Assembly (NCBI GenBank): GCA_027604705.1
Contig: JADHYV010000057.1
Span: 61,424-125,423 of the forward strand
From: Allomyces arbusculus
Taxonomy: Eukaryota > Blastocladiomycota > Blastocladiomycetes > Blastocladiales > Blastocladiaceae
Direction: 5' to 3'
Length of the DNA stretch: 64,000 bases
The notes below the pieces were generated by a model, which was not told the DNA's origin, did not search any database, and saw only the letters and a list, made by a program, of their open reading frames with translations. Of the stretch, positions 32,256-43,121 are shown piece by piece (positions within the stretch are counted from its first letter, which is position 1; each line of letters starts with the position of its first letter). The translations under genes were made by a program, and so were the position numbers.

Positions 32256-34677
32256 ATGAGCGAAGACGACGACGCACCGGTGCAGCCGACCTTGCCCAAA
32301 AACCCGGTGCACCAATTCGTGACCCCCTACACGACCGCCCTCCTCCTCCTCATTGAACTCTGCATCCGCAACGCCCTCGTCAGGCACGTCTGGTCGCTGC
32401 ACTGGCTCATCGACCCGCCCGACATCCCCAGCATCCACGAGCCGTCATTCGCCGGCCTCCAGGCGCACGTCGCGACATGGCCCGCCACTGGTACTGGCAT
32501 CCCGCTCGCACAAGAACTAGTCACGGCGGCCAGGACCGCGTCCGAGTCGGCGTCGGTCCTGCGCCGCACCGTATTCCGCGTCCTGAAGCTGTCGGCGCCC
32601 ATGGAATTTGATGGGGCGGTGCAGGCGCACGTGTTGAAGCACGGCACGCGGATCGCACACGAGAGCGTGCTGGGGAAGTGGATGCGTCGGTACGCGAGTG
32701 ACGTGCAGGGGGTCGATCCGGCGACGTGGGGGCCAATGTGCGACGCGTTGCGCGAATACGTGTGCCCGGGGGAGGGTGCGACGGCGGCAACCGGTACGGG
32801 GGAGGCGACGCAGGATGGGACCCGGGTGGATGGGGGGCAGGAGAATGGCGATGTGGAAATGGTCGATGCGCAAGCGGGAGCAGAGGGCAGCCATCGTCCA
32901 GCACCAAGCGGAACTGACCAACTCGCGACGAGCACGATGCTATCAAGTTTGGCCCGTGCCGAGCGGTTCTTGGACCATGTCGTTGTGCGGCTGCAGGGCG
33001 ATCAGGACGTGCCGGTGAGCAGGGAAAACGGGGTCGACATGGACGCACTTCGCGAGGTCGCGGGCATGGCCAAGCTCGCGGCCAACTTGCCCAAGGTCCA
33101 CTACGCGCAGTGCGTGCTCGACTGTCTATTGACTTGCCTGAGGAGGAGGATGAACCAATACAGTGCTTTTCTGGTTATTTTGTAGATCGCTCATCGCTGC
33201 TCATTTCGGCGACTTGAACCGCGCTGAAAAGAACCTGTTGATGTTTACCTCCACGGCACGGCACGACCTCCAAAAGTACCACGTTTCTGCCACGGATTTG
33301 ACACGGCACCCGCTCACTCGCCGTGGATTCCTTTCTCCAGTAACGCGCCCGGTCGCAGCACGTGCTGGTCGCTTCTCGCGCAAGCCCTGCACCACTTGCG
33401 TTTCGGGTGGATCGACGCGGGTTTGTCGGTACGCTACTCGCCCGCCAACAAACACCCGCAGGATCACGGCCTGACGTCCTTGGCCCAGGGTAGATTCTCG
33501 ACCAGGCGCTCACCGAGGCCAAGTTCCGGTCCGACGCCGAGTGTCAAGCGCTCATCTCGAAATGGCAAGCGACAGCCAAAGCTGCGGCGCCCGGGAAGCT
33601 GATCGATCATTTCGAGGCTCCACCGGACGCGTGGGTCGGGACGAGCGACCTTGCGGCGTACGTTGATGCGATGCTCGCCGCGCACGAGGATCCGGCCCAG
33701 GCGTGTTTGGTTGCGCAGCATGTACGTTTAGTGTGTCCATTCGTTTCTATTTGACAATACTCACTTATTTTGATATCGCAGATAGCCCGTGCTGAGTCCC
33801 CGTCCGCCGCGACCGCTTACCTGACCTGCCACCTCGCGGCGCACGCGCGCGGCATGAGTGTGCACAATCTTGATCGCGCACGCGTGCAACTGCGTGTCCT
33901 GGAACTCGAAACGGTCGTGCGCGCCGGCGACTGGGTGCGCGCGCACGTGCTGGAGTGGCAACTGCACGATGAACTCGGCCGTCACGCGCGGGAATGGTTC
34001 GTGTGGCGCATCGAGCGACTACTCCGGCAAGAAAAGTGGGACGAGGTGGATGAGGCTGTGTGGGCGATATGGCCTTCGGCAACGGATTACAGGGCGTTGG
34101 TGAAGAGTGAGGAAGTGGCGAGGGTCGTGGGGTATCGGGTTGAGGTCTTGCTGGTATGTTGCGCTGGCGTGTAGCTTTTGGTTGGCCATGAAACTGACGC
34201 TGCGGGATTATGTAGGGTGTCGGTGCCATCGACGCCGTGGACTCTCTCTCAGCGTGGCCGTTGAAAAACGCCAGCACGATGGCCACGCGCGGCCGCAGGA
34301 AGGACCAAACCGACGTGGCCGTTCCCGCGTCTCCGCTCACTCCGTGGACCACCTCGTCGTCCACCGATCAAGCGCTTGACCTGGCCGACCGGCCATACCT
34401 CCTGCTCTATCACATCTTGATCGCAGCGGCCGCAGCAGCGAGTCCCGCATCGGCCCGGGAGCCCATGGTAGGTGGCATCTCAAAGCGGTTCTCGGCGACG
34501 CTCTACCACATGACGGACTTGGGGATGCGCGCGCGTGTTGCGTGCCGGTGGGTGCAGTACGTGGAGCGCGATGAGGAGGTGCAAGCGGTCGGACTTGATG
34601 CAGCAAATGCGGTCGAGGACGCGTATTTGGTTGCACAGTTGGAGAGCGTCACAGGAGGCCGTGATGTCGCGATGTGA
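32256..34677 (+). CDS. Anaphase-promoting complex subunit 5-like protein
   Basis: Six exons: 32256-33109, 33186-33275, 33359-33428, 33494-33721, 33782-34153 and 34216-34677. They sum to 691 residues with phases preserved. Near the N-terminus, FVTPYTTALLLLIEL matches the conserved TPYK-IAVLVL opening of APC5. After a long helical N-domain, joined exons 1-3 read VHYAQ/SLIAAHFGDLNRAEKN then TARHDLQ/NTCWSLLAQALHHLRFG. That is the APC5 signature (ALLNLALLHARFGH...A...AR...D...L...W). The remainder is TPR-like helices. APC5 is a scaffold subunit of the ubiquitin ligase that triggers anaphase. Overall similarity outside these motifs is low; another TPR or alpha-solenoid protein is the alternative. 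Confidence 0.6.
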
Positions 34678-35028
34678 ACGCCTGGCGGCAACGTGACGAG
34701 GTGGGAAGAAGTGTTTTTTTTTTTTTTTTTTTGTTTTGATACCGTCAACGAGTCGCTCATTGGAGAGGAGGTCGCCGTCTATCGATGCCGGTTTGCGAGC
34801 TGGCATGCTCAACGATGACCAGCGACATGGGACGCGACATCAGTTGATAATAATCTTCGTCGAGTCCCCGTCAGCATATTTATTATAATTGTCTGATCCG
34901 CTTCTCTGATCCTCTCATCTTTGCCGCGAACTCCTGGCATTTCTGTCAAGACTGTCCACAACCAACCAACGATCGACTGCCTTAACGTCAAGACACTCGA
35001 CTGGTTTTCAACTGACTTGAAATTGAAC
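34678..35028. other. Intergenic region with poly-T run
   Basis: Spacer with a 19-T run at 34714-34732 shortly after the APC5-like stop, plausibly near its 3' end. A TATTTATTATAA stretch at 34876-34887 may be the promoter of the next gene. Confidence 0.45.
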
Positions 35029-36999
35029 ATGGCCTCCAACCCGTCTTTGCCTGACGCTGCCGCATTTTTGACCCGCAAGCCCGCTCCTGCGCCCGGCGCG
35101 CCCATTCACGTCCTCAACGATGGTTCGCTCGTCGTTGAGCCCCTCCCGACTGCACCCACCAATACCCACTCGACAACTACGGCACATCGACGCCGATCCT
35201 CACTCGCTCCACCGGAACACGTCCTCGTCTACGCCCTCTCGCTCGACAGCGATACCAACCGCGAAACTCTCGGATCATGTCAACCCGCAGCGTCATTCTG
35301 CACGCCGTGTGGGCGCCAGGCCGTCGTGCGCGAATGCGTGCATTTCGGGCTCATCGGCGTGCTTGATTTCTCGTTTGCGCAGTACCTGCTCTACATTGCC
35401 GGCGCCGCTTTCGTCGCCGAGTTTCCGACCTCCTGTACGGGTGTACTCGCCCCCGTCTACAAGGTCACGGCCGTCGACGCCCTCCCGATAGCAACGGACC
35501 CGTATCTGTCCATGTCCGAGGAACAGTATGAGGCCGAAACGTTGCGTGACGTGTTGGCATTGTTCAATGACCACGAGCTGTACTTTTCGCACCATGCCGA
35601 CTTAACGATCAGCGTCCAGGAATGGGGTGTCGCGTCGACATCGTCGATCGTCGGTGGAAACCCGGACTACGCACTAAACCAACACCTCCTGCGGAGCCCA
35701 CTCGCCGTCCTCCCACCCGCCATCGCGCGCGACTTCCTCGTCCAGGTTGCCGGATTCGTCGGGCAATCGACGATCCCCGCACACGCACCGTCCACCGCCG
35801 CGGCCATCCCCGTGGTGGTTACCGTCATTTCCCGCATTCGCACGAACCGATTGGGACGGCGGTACTACTCACGCGGCCTCGACCCCGTTACCGCGCACTG
35901 TTCTAATACCGCCGAAACCGAACTCGTCATCTGGCGTTGGGACCAACCGGATCGAGTCGCGGCGTTCGTCCAGTGGCGCGGATCCGTCCCGCTCGAATGG
36001 ACTCAGTTGCCATGCGGTTTCGAAGCGAAACCCGCGGTCGTCCTCTCCGCGCGCCCGAAACTCGCGGATCCGGTGAGGACATACCTGGACGTGACGGGTG
36101 CGTCCGCGCGGTTCGAACGGACCGTATTGGTCGACTTGCTCGACCTCGCGTCACACGCCGAATCCGCACTCTCCACGGCGTTCGCCGCCTCAAGCGTCGG
36201 TATCGACGGCGCGACGTACGTCTCGTGCCCCGTCGCGCGGCGCGACCGATTCGCGTACTCCACCGCCGCACGCACCGCGCTCGCGCACCTGCCGCGTGAC
36301 GGCACGCTCATTACCGTCGCCGAATCCGGCCGCGTCGTCACCACCAGGCAGTCGGTCTTACCGCGCACGAACTGCCTCGACTCGATCGACCGCACGAATC
36401 TCGTGCAGTACTTTCTCACCGAATCCCAAGTGCCCGCTTTACTCTCCGCACTCGGCGTCGCGCCCTCGTCCGCAACTGCCGTGCGCGCGCCGTTACAGCG
36501 CCTGTGGCGTGCCAATGGGCACGCGATCGCGCGGTGGAATCTCGGTACCCGCGCCGTGTGCCAGGCGCTGTTACTGGATGCGGGAGGTGGTGGTGGAGCG
36601 GTGGAAGATGCGGCCACGGTCTTAGCCAGGCGGTTCGGGACCTACTTTGTGGATCCGCGCGTGCATGATGCGTTGGAGTTAGTGCTGCAAAGGGAGACGA
36701 TGGATGTGCGCAGGCACGTCGTACTGCAGAGGCAGCGGTCGTTGGATGAGTGTTGCATGGGGATGGTCGCGTTTGCGTTTGCGGCCGCGCGGAAGCGGGG
36801 CGCGCCGGTGGCGGTGAGAGATGAGGAGGTCGGGAGCTGGCGGTGGGGATGGCAGGTGCTGGTGATGCTTGCGTGGGTTGTAGCCGGGAGGGTCGCGGTG
36901 TGGGCGAATGGTGGGAGGGTGGAGGGGTTGTTTCGTTGGCCAAGGAGTTTGGTGCTGGCCGCGGAAGCTGATGATGAGGCCGAGAAGAAGGTGGAGTGA
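35029..36999 (+). CDS. SAC-domain phosphoinositide phosphatase (Sac1-like)
   Basis: Single exon, 656 residues, start at the ATG beginning MASNPSLPDAA. The SAC domain spans about residues 110-530: FGLIGVLDFSFAQYLLYI, YFSHHADLTISVQ, then SRIRTNRLGRRYYSRGLD, EFLVQ-like segments, and the catalytic RTNCLDSIDRTNLVQYF with the CX5R cysteine at residue 449. Sac1 enzymes usually read RTNCxDCLDRTN; the second Cys is Ser here, outside the catalytic Cys and Arg. Near the C-terminus a hydrophobic segment (about 605-622, WQVLVMLAWVVAGRVAVW) may be a membrane anchor like that of ER/Golgi Sac1. The likely substrate is phosphatidylinositol 4-phosphate. Some N-terminal SAC segments look divergent. Confidence 0.88.
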   Translation: MASNPSLPDAAAFLTRKPAPAPGAPIHVLNDGSLVVEPLPTAPTNTHSTTTAHRRRSSLAPPEHVLVYALSLDSDTNRETLGSCQPAASFCTPCGRQAVVRECVHFGLIGVLDFSFAQYLLYIAGAAFVAEFPTSCTGVLAPVYKVTAVDALPIATDPYLSMSEEQYEAETLRDVLALFNDHELYFSHHADLTISVQEWGVASTSSIVGGNPDYALNQHLLRSPLAVLPPAIARDFLVQVAGFVGQSTIPAHAPSTAAAIPVVVTVISRIRTNRLGRRYYSRGLDPVTAHCSNTAETELVIWRWDQPDRVAAFVQWRGSVPLEWTQLPCGFEAKPAVVLSARPKLADPVRTYLDVTGASARFERTVLVDLLDLASHAESALSTAFAASSVGIDGATYVSCPVARRDRFAYSTAARTALAHLPRDGTLITVAESGRVVTTRQSVLPRTNCLDSIDRTNLVQYFLTESQVPALLSALGVAPSSATAVRAPLQRLWRANGHAIARWNLGTRAVCQALLLDAGGGGGAVEDAATVLARRFGTYFVDPRVHDALELVLQRETMDVRRHVVLQRQRSLDECCMGMVAFAFAAARKRGAPVAVRDEEVGSWRWGWQVLVMLAWVVAGRVAVWANGGRVEGLFRWPRSLVLAAEADDEAEKKVE

Positions 37000-37043
37000 A
37001 CTGACAGGGAATACATATAGACTGAGAATTGCGATTTGTTAAT

Positions 37044-38402
37044 TCATTCGTCAATGAGGGCAATGTGTTGCATGACGAGCCCAGCGGCCACGACCTCGTC
37101 GCGTGTCACGGCGTTGCCGCGCAGCAGCGCCAGCGCGAATTTCGGGAATGCAACTCGCAGTTGCGGCAAGGTGGGGACTGGTGGACCGCCTTCTTGGCCC
37201 GCAGGTAAAGGGACCGGCTCAGCGGGTAAGTCGCGGAAGACGTCGTTGAGCACGTCGAGGAGGTAGTATATGAGCCGGATGCCCGTGTCGCGGCGGTGCC
37301 GTGGGCGGTGAAGGTCGAATCTGGTGTCGGGACGAATGAGTCGCGCGGAAGTGCGAGGAAGGGACGGGGGCGTACCGGTGCGTGAACCAGTTCCAGTGCC
37401 GCTTGAGGTACTGGTCAACCGGGTCGGGCGCGTCGACGGCGAGGAGGTGCGTGCGCCAGAACGTCCACGCCTTTGGGTCGCGCCAAATGGCGTCTTCTGT
37501 CGTCCATCGGCGTGCGTAGACGGTGTCGATTTCCGCGGGCTTGCTCGTGCGGCCGGGCGTGATTTCGTCGTTGGTGGTCAGGTCGAGAGTCAGCGAGAGA
37601 ACTGCGCACGGGCCAAATCGCTAGGGCATCGAAGAGCAGTCAGCAACCGAATTGAGACGTGCGACAACAACAAGAGATTTATACAAACCACGAGCCGCAC
37701 TTGAATCTGCGCGTGGCACATGAGCAGGTGTTGCACGAGCACAGCCAGGACCAGCGCTTCCTCGTTAGCCGAATCGGGCGGCTGGCGCCAGAGCCGCTGC
37801 GCGCACAGTGGGCACACCGGCGGGTCTAGCGTGATGATATGGCACCCGGACAGCTCTGGCTGTTTGATCACTGGTGGCAGCACACCGGCAACCGCAGACG
37901 CACTGGACGCGCGAGCATCAGTTGTGCGCACGAGCGACCATCGTAAGACAACCATCCATTCGAGCCCCAAAGCAGCGTCCTGAGCGGACCTCGCGATACG
38001 AGTCAGGGTACGGATCACAGCCGCGTCTTCAGGCGACGTTTGTTCGGCATCCACAGGCCGTTCGTCTCGCTGGTAGTTGGTCAGGACACAAACGAGCGCC
38101 TTGCGGAGATTGCGCGAGAGAAACGGCCGCCGCCTGGTCTGTAGCAGTTCGTGGTCGAGGTTCGCCCGGAGGAGCCAGGCCGAATTGGCATCGTTTGGGC
38201 GAGGTAGCGCGGGGGGTTGGGCATCGCGGCCGAGTGAGCGACGCCGGCGAGAAGGTCGGGACGGCTCAGGTTGGTCAGGTGCCCACGAGATCACGACACG
38301 GCTCCGGTCGGGGTCGGATGGCGGTTGGCTGGAAGAACTTGCTGGTTGAGAATTACTCTGGCTTGCGCTCTTGGTTGCAGCAGGTGTTGCGCAGCGGCTC
38401 AT
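37044..38402 (-). CDS. Uncharacterised multi-exon protein
   Basis: Exons 38402-37701, 37620-37376 and 37320-37044; 407 residues in a continuous frame with canonical splice sites. The N-terminal 60 residues are Ser/Gln/Pro/Arg-rich. The rest looks ordered: NSAWLLRANLDHELLQTRRR, LSRNLRKALVCVLTNYQRDE, ALGLEWMVVLRWSLV, a cysteine pair in DPPVCPLCAQRLW, VLVQHLLMCHAQIQ, then YARRWTTEDAIWRDPKAWTF, QYLKRHWNWFTHR/FDLHRPR and IRLIYYLLDVLNDVFRDL. CPLC plus the later HxxxCH residues might hold a zinc ion, but spacing is wide. I recognise no family. It lies tail-to-tail with the SAC gene, about 45 bases apart. Confidence 0.65.
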
Positions 38403-38429
38403 AATTGTGCGGAGGGCCGATCAAAAAAT

Positions 38430-38475
38430 TACCTGGCCGAGGCCGGAATCGAACCAGCGCCTGGTTTCGGCACGG
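38430..38475 (-). other. tRNA-3'-half-like sequence followed by a T run
   Basis: Read on the minus strand, CGCTGGTTCGATTCCGGC resembles a tRNA T-arm (B-box GGTTCGATTCC with a 5-pair stem). CTCGGCC and then AATTTTTTG follow, like an acceptor strand and a Pol III terminator. No matching 5' acceptor strand or D-arm lies within 120 bases upstream, so this is not an intact tRNA gene. It may be a fragment or chance. Confidence 0.3.
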
Positions 38476-38700
38476 TGATCAGCGTGGGAGACAGCGGAGA
38501 CAGTCAAGGGCGTGACTGCACGAGACCTGATCAGCGAGTTCACCTCCAAAATTTTGCAGACGGGAGCAAATCTGTTGCAGACAGTCGATCCCCGGCAACA
38601 GCAACGAGCACCAAGTCGCCAGCAACGGAGCCGTCCAACTTGCTGCAAGGCGAACGCTGATCCGTCGTTGTCAAGTGCCCCGTCGCCCGGACCCGCCACG

Positions 38701-39780
38701 ATGCTGCGGAGGGCCTGCACCACCGCGGCCGCGCGCGCCGCTGCTGTGGCCAATGTCCCGCGCGCCATTGCCGCTGCCGCCTACTCGACGCTGCCCGTGA
38801 CCAACGTCACGACCGCGACGCCGACGCCCGACCCGCTCACATTTGTCCTGCCAGCGCGCCCGGCGTCGCCCGCCTACTTTACGGGCAACGCGGCCTACTT
38901 TGACCTGCTCTACCAGGTGCGCCAGCACGTGGGCCCCGCCGACCATGCCGCGCTCGTCGAGACGATCCGCGGCGACCCGGAACCCTACGCGGCAATTCGC
39001 AAGCTGCTCAAGTCCAAGGACGCTTTGTTTGTCGATCAGGCACTCAGCATGACCGACGCGCAGTACGAAACGCTCGCGGCCAACTTGATTGCACTCTACG
39101 TCGTTGAAGCCCGCGCAATTGCTGCGGCCAAGGCCGAGGCGGCGGCCAAAAAGGCCGCCAAAGCCGCGGAAGTGGCCGCGGAGGTTGCTGAAGGTGAATT
39201 CGAAGTCACCGCCGAGCCCACTGAAGCTCTCGAGACCATCGCATCTGAGGCCGAGGTCGATTCTGTACCGGGTGCTGCGCCGTCGCCCTCGTTCGCGCCG
39301 CTGCCGCTCTCGTCCATGTCCAAGTTCCTCGGCGCCTTCTTGAACCCGGCCTCGATCGCACAGGCTGCAGCGGCGCCGCGCAAGCCTGACCAACACGGGC
39401 GTGCCTTTGCCAAGGGGTCGCGCAAGACGTCGCGCGCCCACGTCTGGGTCGTGCCCGGCACGGGCCACTTCAAGGTGAATGGCGACGACTTGGCCACTTA
39501 CTTTGTGGGCCGCCGCGACGCCGAGGCGGCAACCTACCCGCTTCAGGTCGCCGACGCGTTTGGCCGGTACAATGTTTGGGCCGTCGTGCATGGAGGCGGG
39601 CCCACGGGCCAGGCCGAGGCGATTGCGAATGCCGTGGCGCGCGCGCTCGTCGTGCATGACCAGTCGCTTCGTGAGCGCATGGAGGCGGTGCAGTTGCTGA
39701 TTCCGGATACGCGCCAGGTGGAACGCAAGAAGCCGGGTCAGGCCAAGGCGCGTAAAAAGTTCACCTGGGTCAAGCGTTGA
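38701..39780 (+). CDS. MRPS9: Mitochondrial small-subunit ribosomal protein uS9m
   Basis: Single exon, 359 residues. The N-terminus (MLRRACTTAAARAAAVANVP) is a typical mitochondrial leader. The uS9 domain is in the last 130 residues: GSRKTSRAHVWVVPGTGHFK, VNGDDLATYF, WAVVHGGGPTGQAEAIANAV and a basic end RKKFTWVKR, which reaches the decoding region in ribosomes. The middle (about 140-215) is Ala/Glu/Lys-rich and probably coiled or disordered. An acidic/Pro segment links it to the uS9 domain. The start at 38701 gives the leader; the frame is open further upstream but without such a signal. Confidence 0.93.
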   Translation: MLRRACTTAAARAAAVANVPRAIAAAAYSTLPVTNVTTATPTPDPLTFVLPARPASPAYFTGNAAYFDLLYQVRQHVGPADHAALVETIRGDPEPYAAIRKLLKSKDALFVDQALSMTDAQYETLAANLIALYVVEARAIAAAKAEAAAKKAAKAAEVAAEVAEGEFEVTAEPTEALETIASEAEVDSVPGAAPSPSFAPLPLSSMSKFLGAFLNPASIAQAAAAPRKPDQHGRAFAKGSRKTSRAHVWVVPGTGHFKVNGDDLATYFVGRRDAEAATYPLQVADAFGRYNVWAVVHGGGPTGQAEAIANAVARALVVHDQSLRERMEAVQLLIPDTRQVERKKPGQAKARKKFTWVKR

Positions 39781-40163
39781 GTGGAGGGCCGTTGTGTTAT
39801 GTTTTGTCGTTTCGTCGTTTGTGCTTTTTGGCCGGCGCCGTCCAGCGCATCCTAGTGTTGTTCCTTGCCGCAATGAATACAGTAGCTAGCCCCCCGTTGC
39901 GATCGTCGTGTCTTGGAGAAGTCGTTGGGTTGAATCTCGGATTATGAAGGAGAGACAGTTGTTTTGCAAAAGCAGCAAAAAAGCTGATCGCGTCTCGCAG
40001 CCAAAGATCTATTACAAAGTACTCGAAGCCGCTCGCAACAACGAGTCTGGCCAATCCACCGACACCACACCTCCAGCAACTCGCCGCAATTTGCTCTCCA
40101 CCGTGTCTGCAACCCGATCCGACTCCAACATCCCAACTTTCGCGCCATTACCAGCCCGCCGCC
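39781..40163. other. Intergenic region
   Basis: Spacer between uS9m and ELMO. Nothing recognised. Confidence 0.4.
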
Positions 40164-43121
40164 ATGCCGAAAAACGTTCAAGTGACCGTGGCCTGGGAAA
40201 AGGGCACGGCCCCGGCCACCATCGATGTGTCGCAGCCCATGTTTTTGGTCATCCAGCAAATCGTTGCCGCCATCCCAGCCTTCCCGCTCGGCGGGTCCGG
40301 GTCGGGCGCGTCGCCCGGCGATTACTGTCTGCGCACGCTCGAGACCGACGAGTTGATCTCGCCCGAGGTAAAGAGTGCTCCTGACGGGTGAGTCTTCTTT
40401 CGCTTCACCCCTGACCAAATCTCCCTCGCACGACCCATAGAACCTGATGCGCAACGTCAAGACGGGTGAAACCATCAAGATCGTGCCTGCGCCGGCGCTC
40501 GAGGCGCCCGAGTTCCGGCGCCGGCTCGCATCGCTCGACTCAATGGTGCAGAAGCGCACGCTCTTTGCCATGCAGAACCGCGTCAAGGAAGAAGAGTTTG
40601 CATTGGCGTTTGTCTCGGCGGGCGGCGTCGAGGCCCTCAAGAAACTTGTGCTCACGTCCGACGGCAACTCGCTCGCCTACGCGCTCTCGGCACTGAGCAA
40701 TTTTATGGAAGAGCACTCGATGCTCGCGAGCCAGCAGTCGGGATTGATTAGCTCCGAGTTGATTAGTCGGGTACGCGCACCGTGTAGCGTCAATGGGCCG
40801 AATCGCAGAGGAGAGGAATGCTCACTGGAGTCGACTGTTTTAGCTCATGCATCTCGTCGTCACGGAAACACTCGTCAACATTTGCCGACCCGCGACAGCG
40901 TTACTGATCCGGATCCTGCAACTGACTTTCACCGCGGCCGAGGCCGACGCGGCGCGGCGCACGGCCATGTCGGCGACTGCGAGCGCCGACGCTCTCGCCG
41001 CGTTGACCGACAACGAAGTGGCCGCGTCCATGGACCTCGTGCACCAAGTCATGGTCACGTCGGGCAAACCTCTGCTCGCAGCCCTGATCCAACGTTTGTC
41101 GGCGAGCGAGTATGTCCTGCAACTACATTCGCTCGCACTCATCAATGCTGTATTCAAGTTTGCTCTCGCGGGTGGCGCGACGCCCGCGACAACGGGGTCC
41201 TGGGCGAATCTGACGGCGGTGCGCCCGCCGCTGCTCGTCGACATGGAAAAGTTGAATTTGCGGCCCGTGGTCGCGCGCATGATGCAATTATCAAGCAACG
41301 AGGAAAAGAACAAGGAGCTGGTCGAGTTTCAGACGCTCACGATGCAGCACTTGTACCGGCAAAAGTCGCTACGGCTCGATTCGCTCGATAGCGTCTTTGA
41401 TGAGGAGTGCGGGATCCCGGATCCGCAGAATGTGCTGCAGATTTTGGGGTGCGACGTACGCTGCTTGATTGGTCTACTCGCCAGCCACGCACCAAGAATT
41501 GATCATAAGCTGACTGACACATGCTGGATTTTATGTAGGCTGAGGTTCCGGCAGACATGGCGCGCGTCGGCGTTTTGGGTGCCGACGCGCTGTGTCAGTT
41601 CATATCGAAGTACCGCAGCGAGTTTGACCAGGCTCGTACCCATTCATAACATCACTCTTCCTCCACTCTGTCGACTCACACCGCGCTCGGCGTTAATAGT
41701 GGGCCAGCCTTCCCGTCGAGACGCGCCCGTCCCTGACCAAGATCTCGTCAGAAATCACCGAGTACCTCTCCGACTTTTGGGAGCTGAGCACCGGGTGTAC
41801 GCTCTCCCCCCTCCCTCAACCTAATCTCCCCACGACTAATCACGTCGCGCACTTTAGTCTCGACGAGCACGACTCTCCAGCCGCATATTCTGCTATTCGA
41901 CCAGATCCACCACCTGTTCATCCGTCTCTTCCGGCGGCTCTGGGAGGACACGCTCGACCTGAACGCTTCCCTCGGCATGATTCGCACCGAGTTGCGGCAC
42001 GTGCTGCGCAACCACGCGCTGGCAACCATGGACGCGCTCGAGAAGATTGTCATGGGCACGCCCGTCCCGGTGATTCGTGACCGGCACTTGAAGGAACTCG
42101 AGGACGAGGACGAGATTATGGCGCATCCGATCGTTCGGTACGCACCTCTTTCCTTGCATCGAGCGGGCACATATTTGGCCCATTTCTCTAACGACTGAAG
42201 GGGTAGGAAACTGCGCGACGTCGTCTACAAGGAATCGTTTGAGTTTGTCAAGCAGCAGCGGCTCGCGTGCCTGTGCGCCGGGGCGTGGTTCCATTTGCCA
42301 CCGAATGCGAGCTCGGCGCCGCCCGTCAACTTGGGGAGCAGTACGAACCACGGCAGCCGTAAGCTGGCCAAGTCGGTCGTGCGGTTCTGTCGGTTGTCGG
42401 GGACCAAGAAGACGCTCTACTACGCTGATTTCCCCGAGGTGCTCGACAAGAAGCCGTCGCTCGAGCAGTTGGCGCAGCGCGGTACGCTGGTTTCTCGCTT
42501 ACTGAGCGTTTGTGACGCGCGCGGACAACTAACGAGCGCGCGTGTGCATCCTCAGTGGATCTCGCCAACGTCACCGACATTGTGACCGGATCGACCGCGA
42601 GCGCAATCCACAGCTCCGTCCCGACCATGGGCGGCGGCGGCGGCGGGTCCTCGGGGATGACCTCGTCCAGCACAAGCATGAGTCTCGCGACCGCCGCCGC
42701 CGTCGCTGCCGCCGCTGCAGCTGCTGCCAACAACTTTTCCGGCCGCCGCGGCGTGTCCCCCACCCCACCCACCTCCTCAACCACCGCCACTAGCGCGACG
42801 GACCCCCGGTCGATGCACTGCTTTTCGCTAATGCAGGCGGGCGCCAACGACGCGGACCTGGTCTCGATCATGGACCTGGTGTGCATGACTCCCACGCAGT
42901 ACTCGGAGTGGACCGACGGGTTCAATCTGTTGTTGAACAAGGGGATCACCAACAAGGACACGGCCGAGTTTGTGCAGGCATTGACGGAGATTCAGTTGCG
43001 GATTCGACTGCTGGATATTACGGCGGACCGGATCCCGCTGTACCAGCCGGCCGAGGTGCCGCCGTTGCCGCCGGACGTGAGTTTCTTTTACGAGGATGTG
43101 GCCGGGATTGGTGGGTCGTAG
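40164..43121 (+). CDS. ELMO/CED-12 family protein
   Basis: Eight exons: 40164-40367, 40441-40770, 40844-41455, 41539-41631, 41700-41796, 41858-42137, 42207-42481 and 42556-43121; 818 residues if the fourth joint is as given. The layout matches animal ELMO: an N-terminal Ras-binding/ARM part (FRRRLASLDSMVQKRTLFAM, FVSAGGVEALKKLVLTSDGN), the ELMO domain (about 370-500, with YLSDFWELSTG and TLQPHILLFDQIHHLFIRLF), then a PH domain (YKESFEFVKQQRLACLCAGAWF and KTLYYADFPEV, interrupted by an Ala/Ser/Gly-rich insert). It ends in a proline-rich tail (YQPAEVPPLPPD) that in animals binds the DOCK SH3 domain. ELMO partners DOCK proteins to activate Rac-type GTPases and actin movement. Intron 4 lacks a GT donor in the required phase. 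Confidence 0.9.

Noticed and set aside
32256-34677. Nup84/Nup107 or Nup160 identity for the APC5-like gene
   Set aside because: I considered a nucleoporin because of the helical composition, but the ordered TPYK-like and HFGD...AR...D...W motifs fit APC5 better.
38430-38520. Complete tRNA gene on the minus strand
   Set aside because: No 5' acceptor strand or D-arm that pairs with the 3' half.
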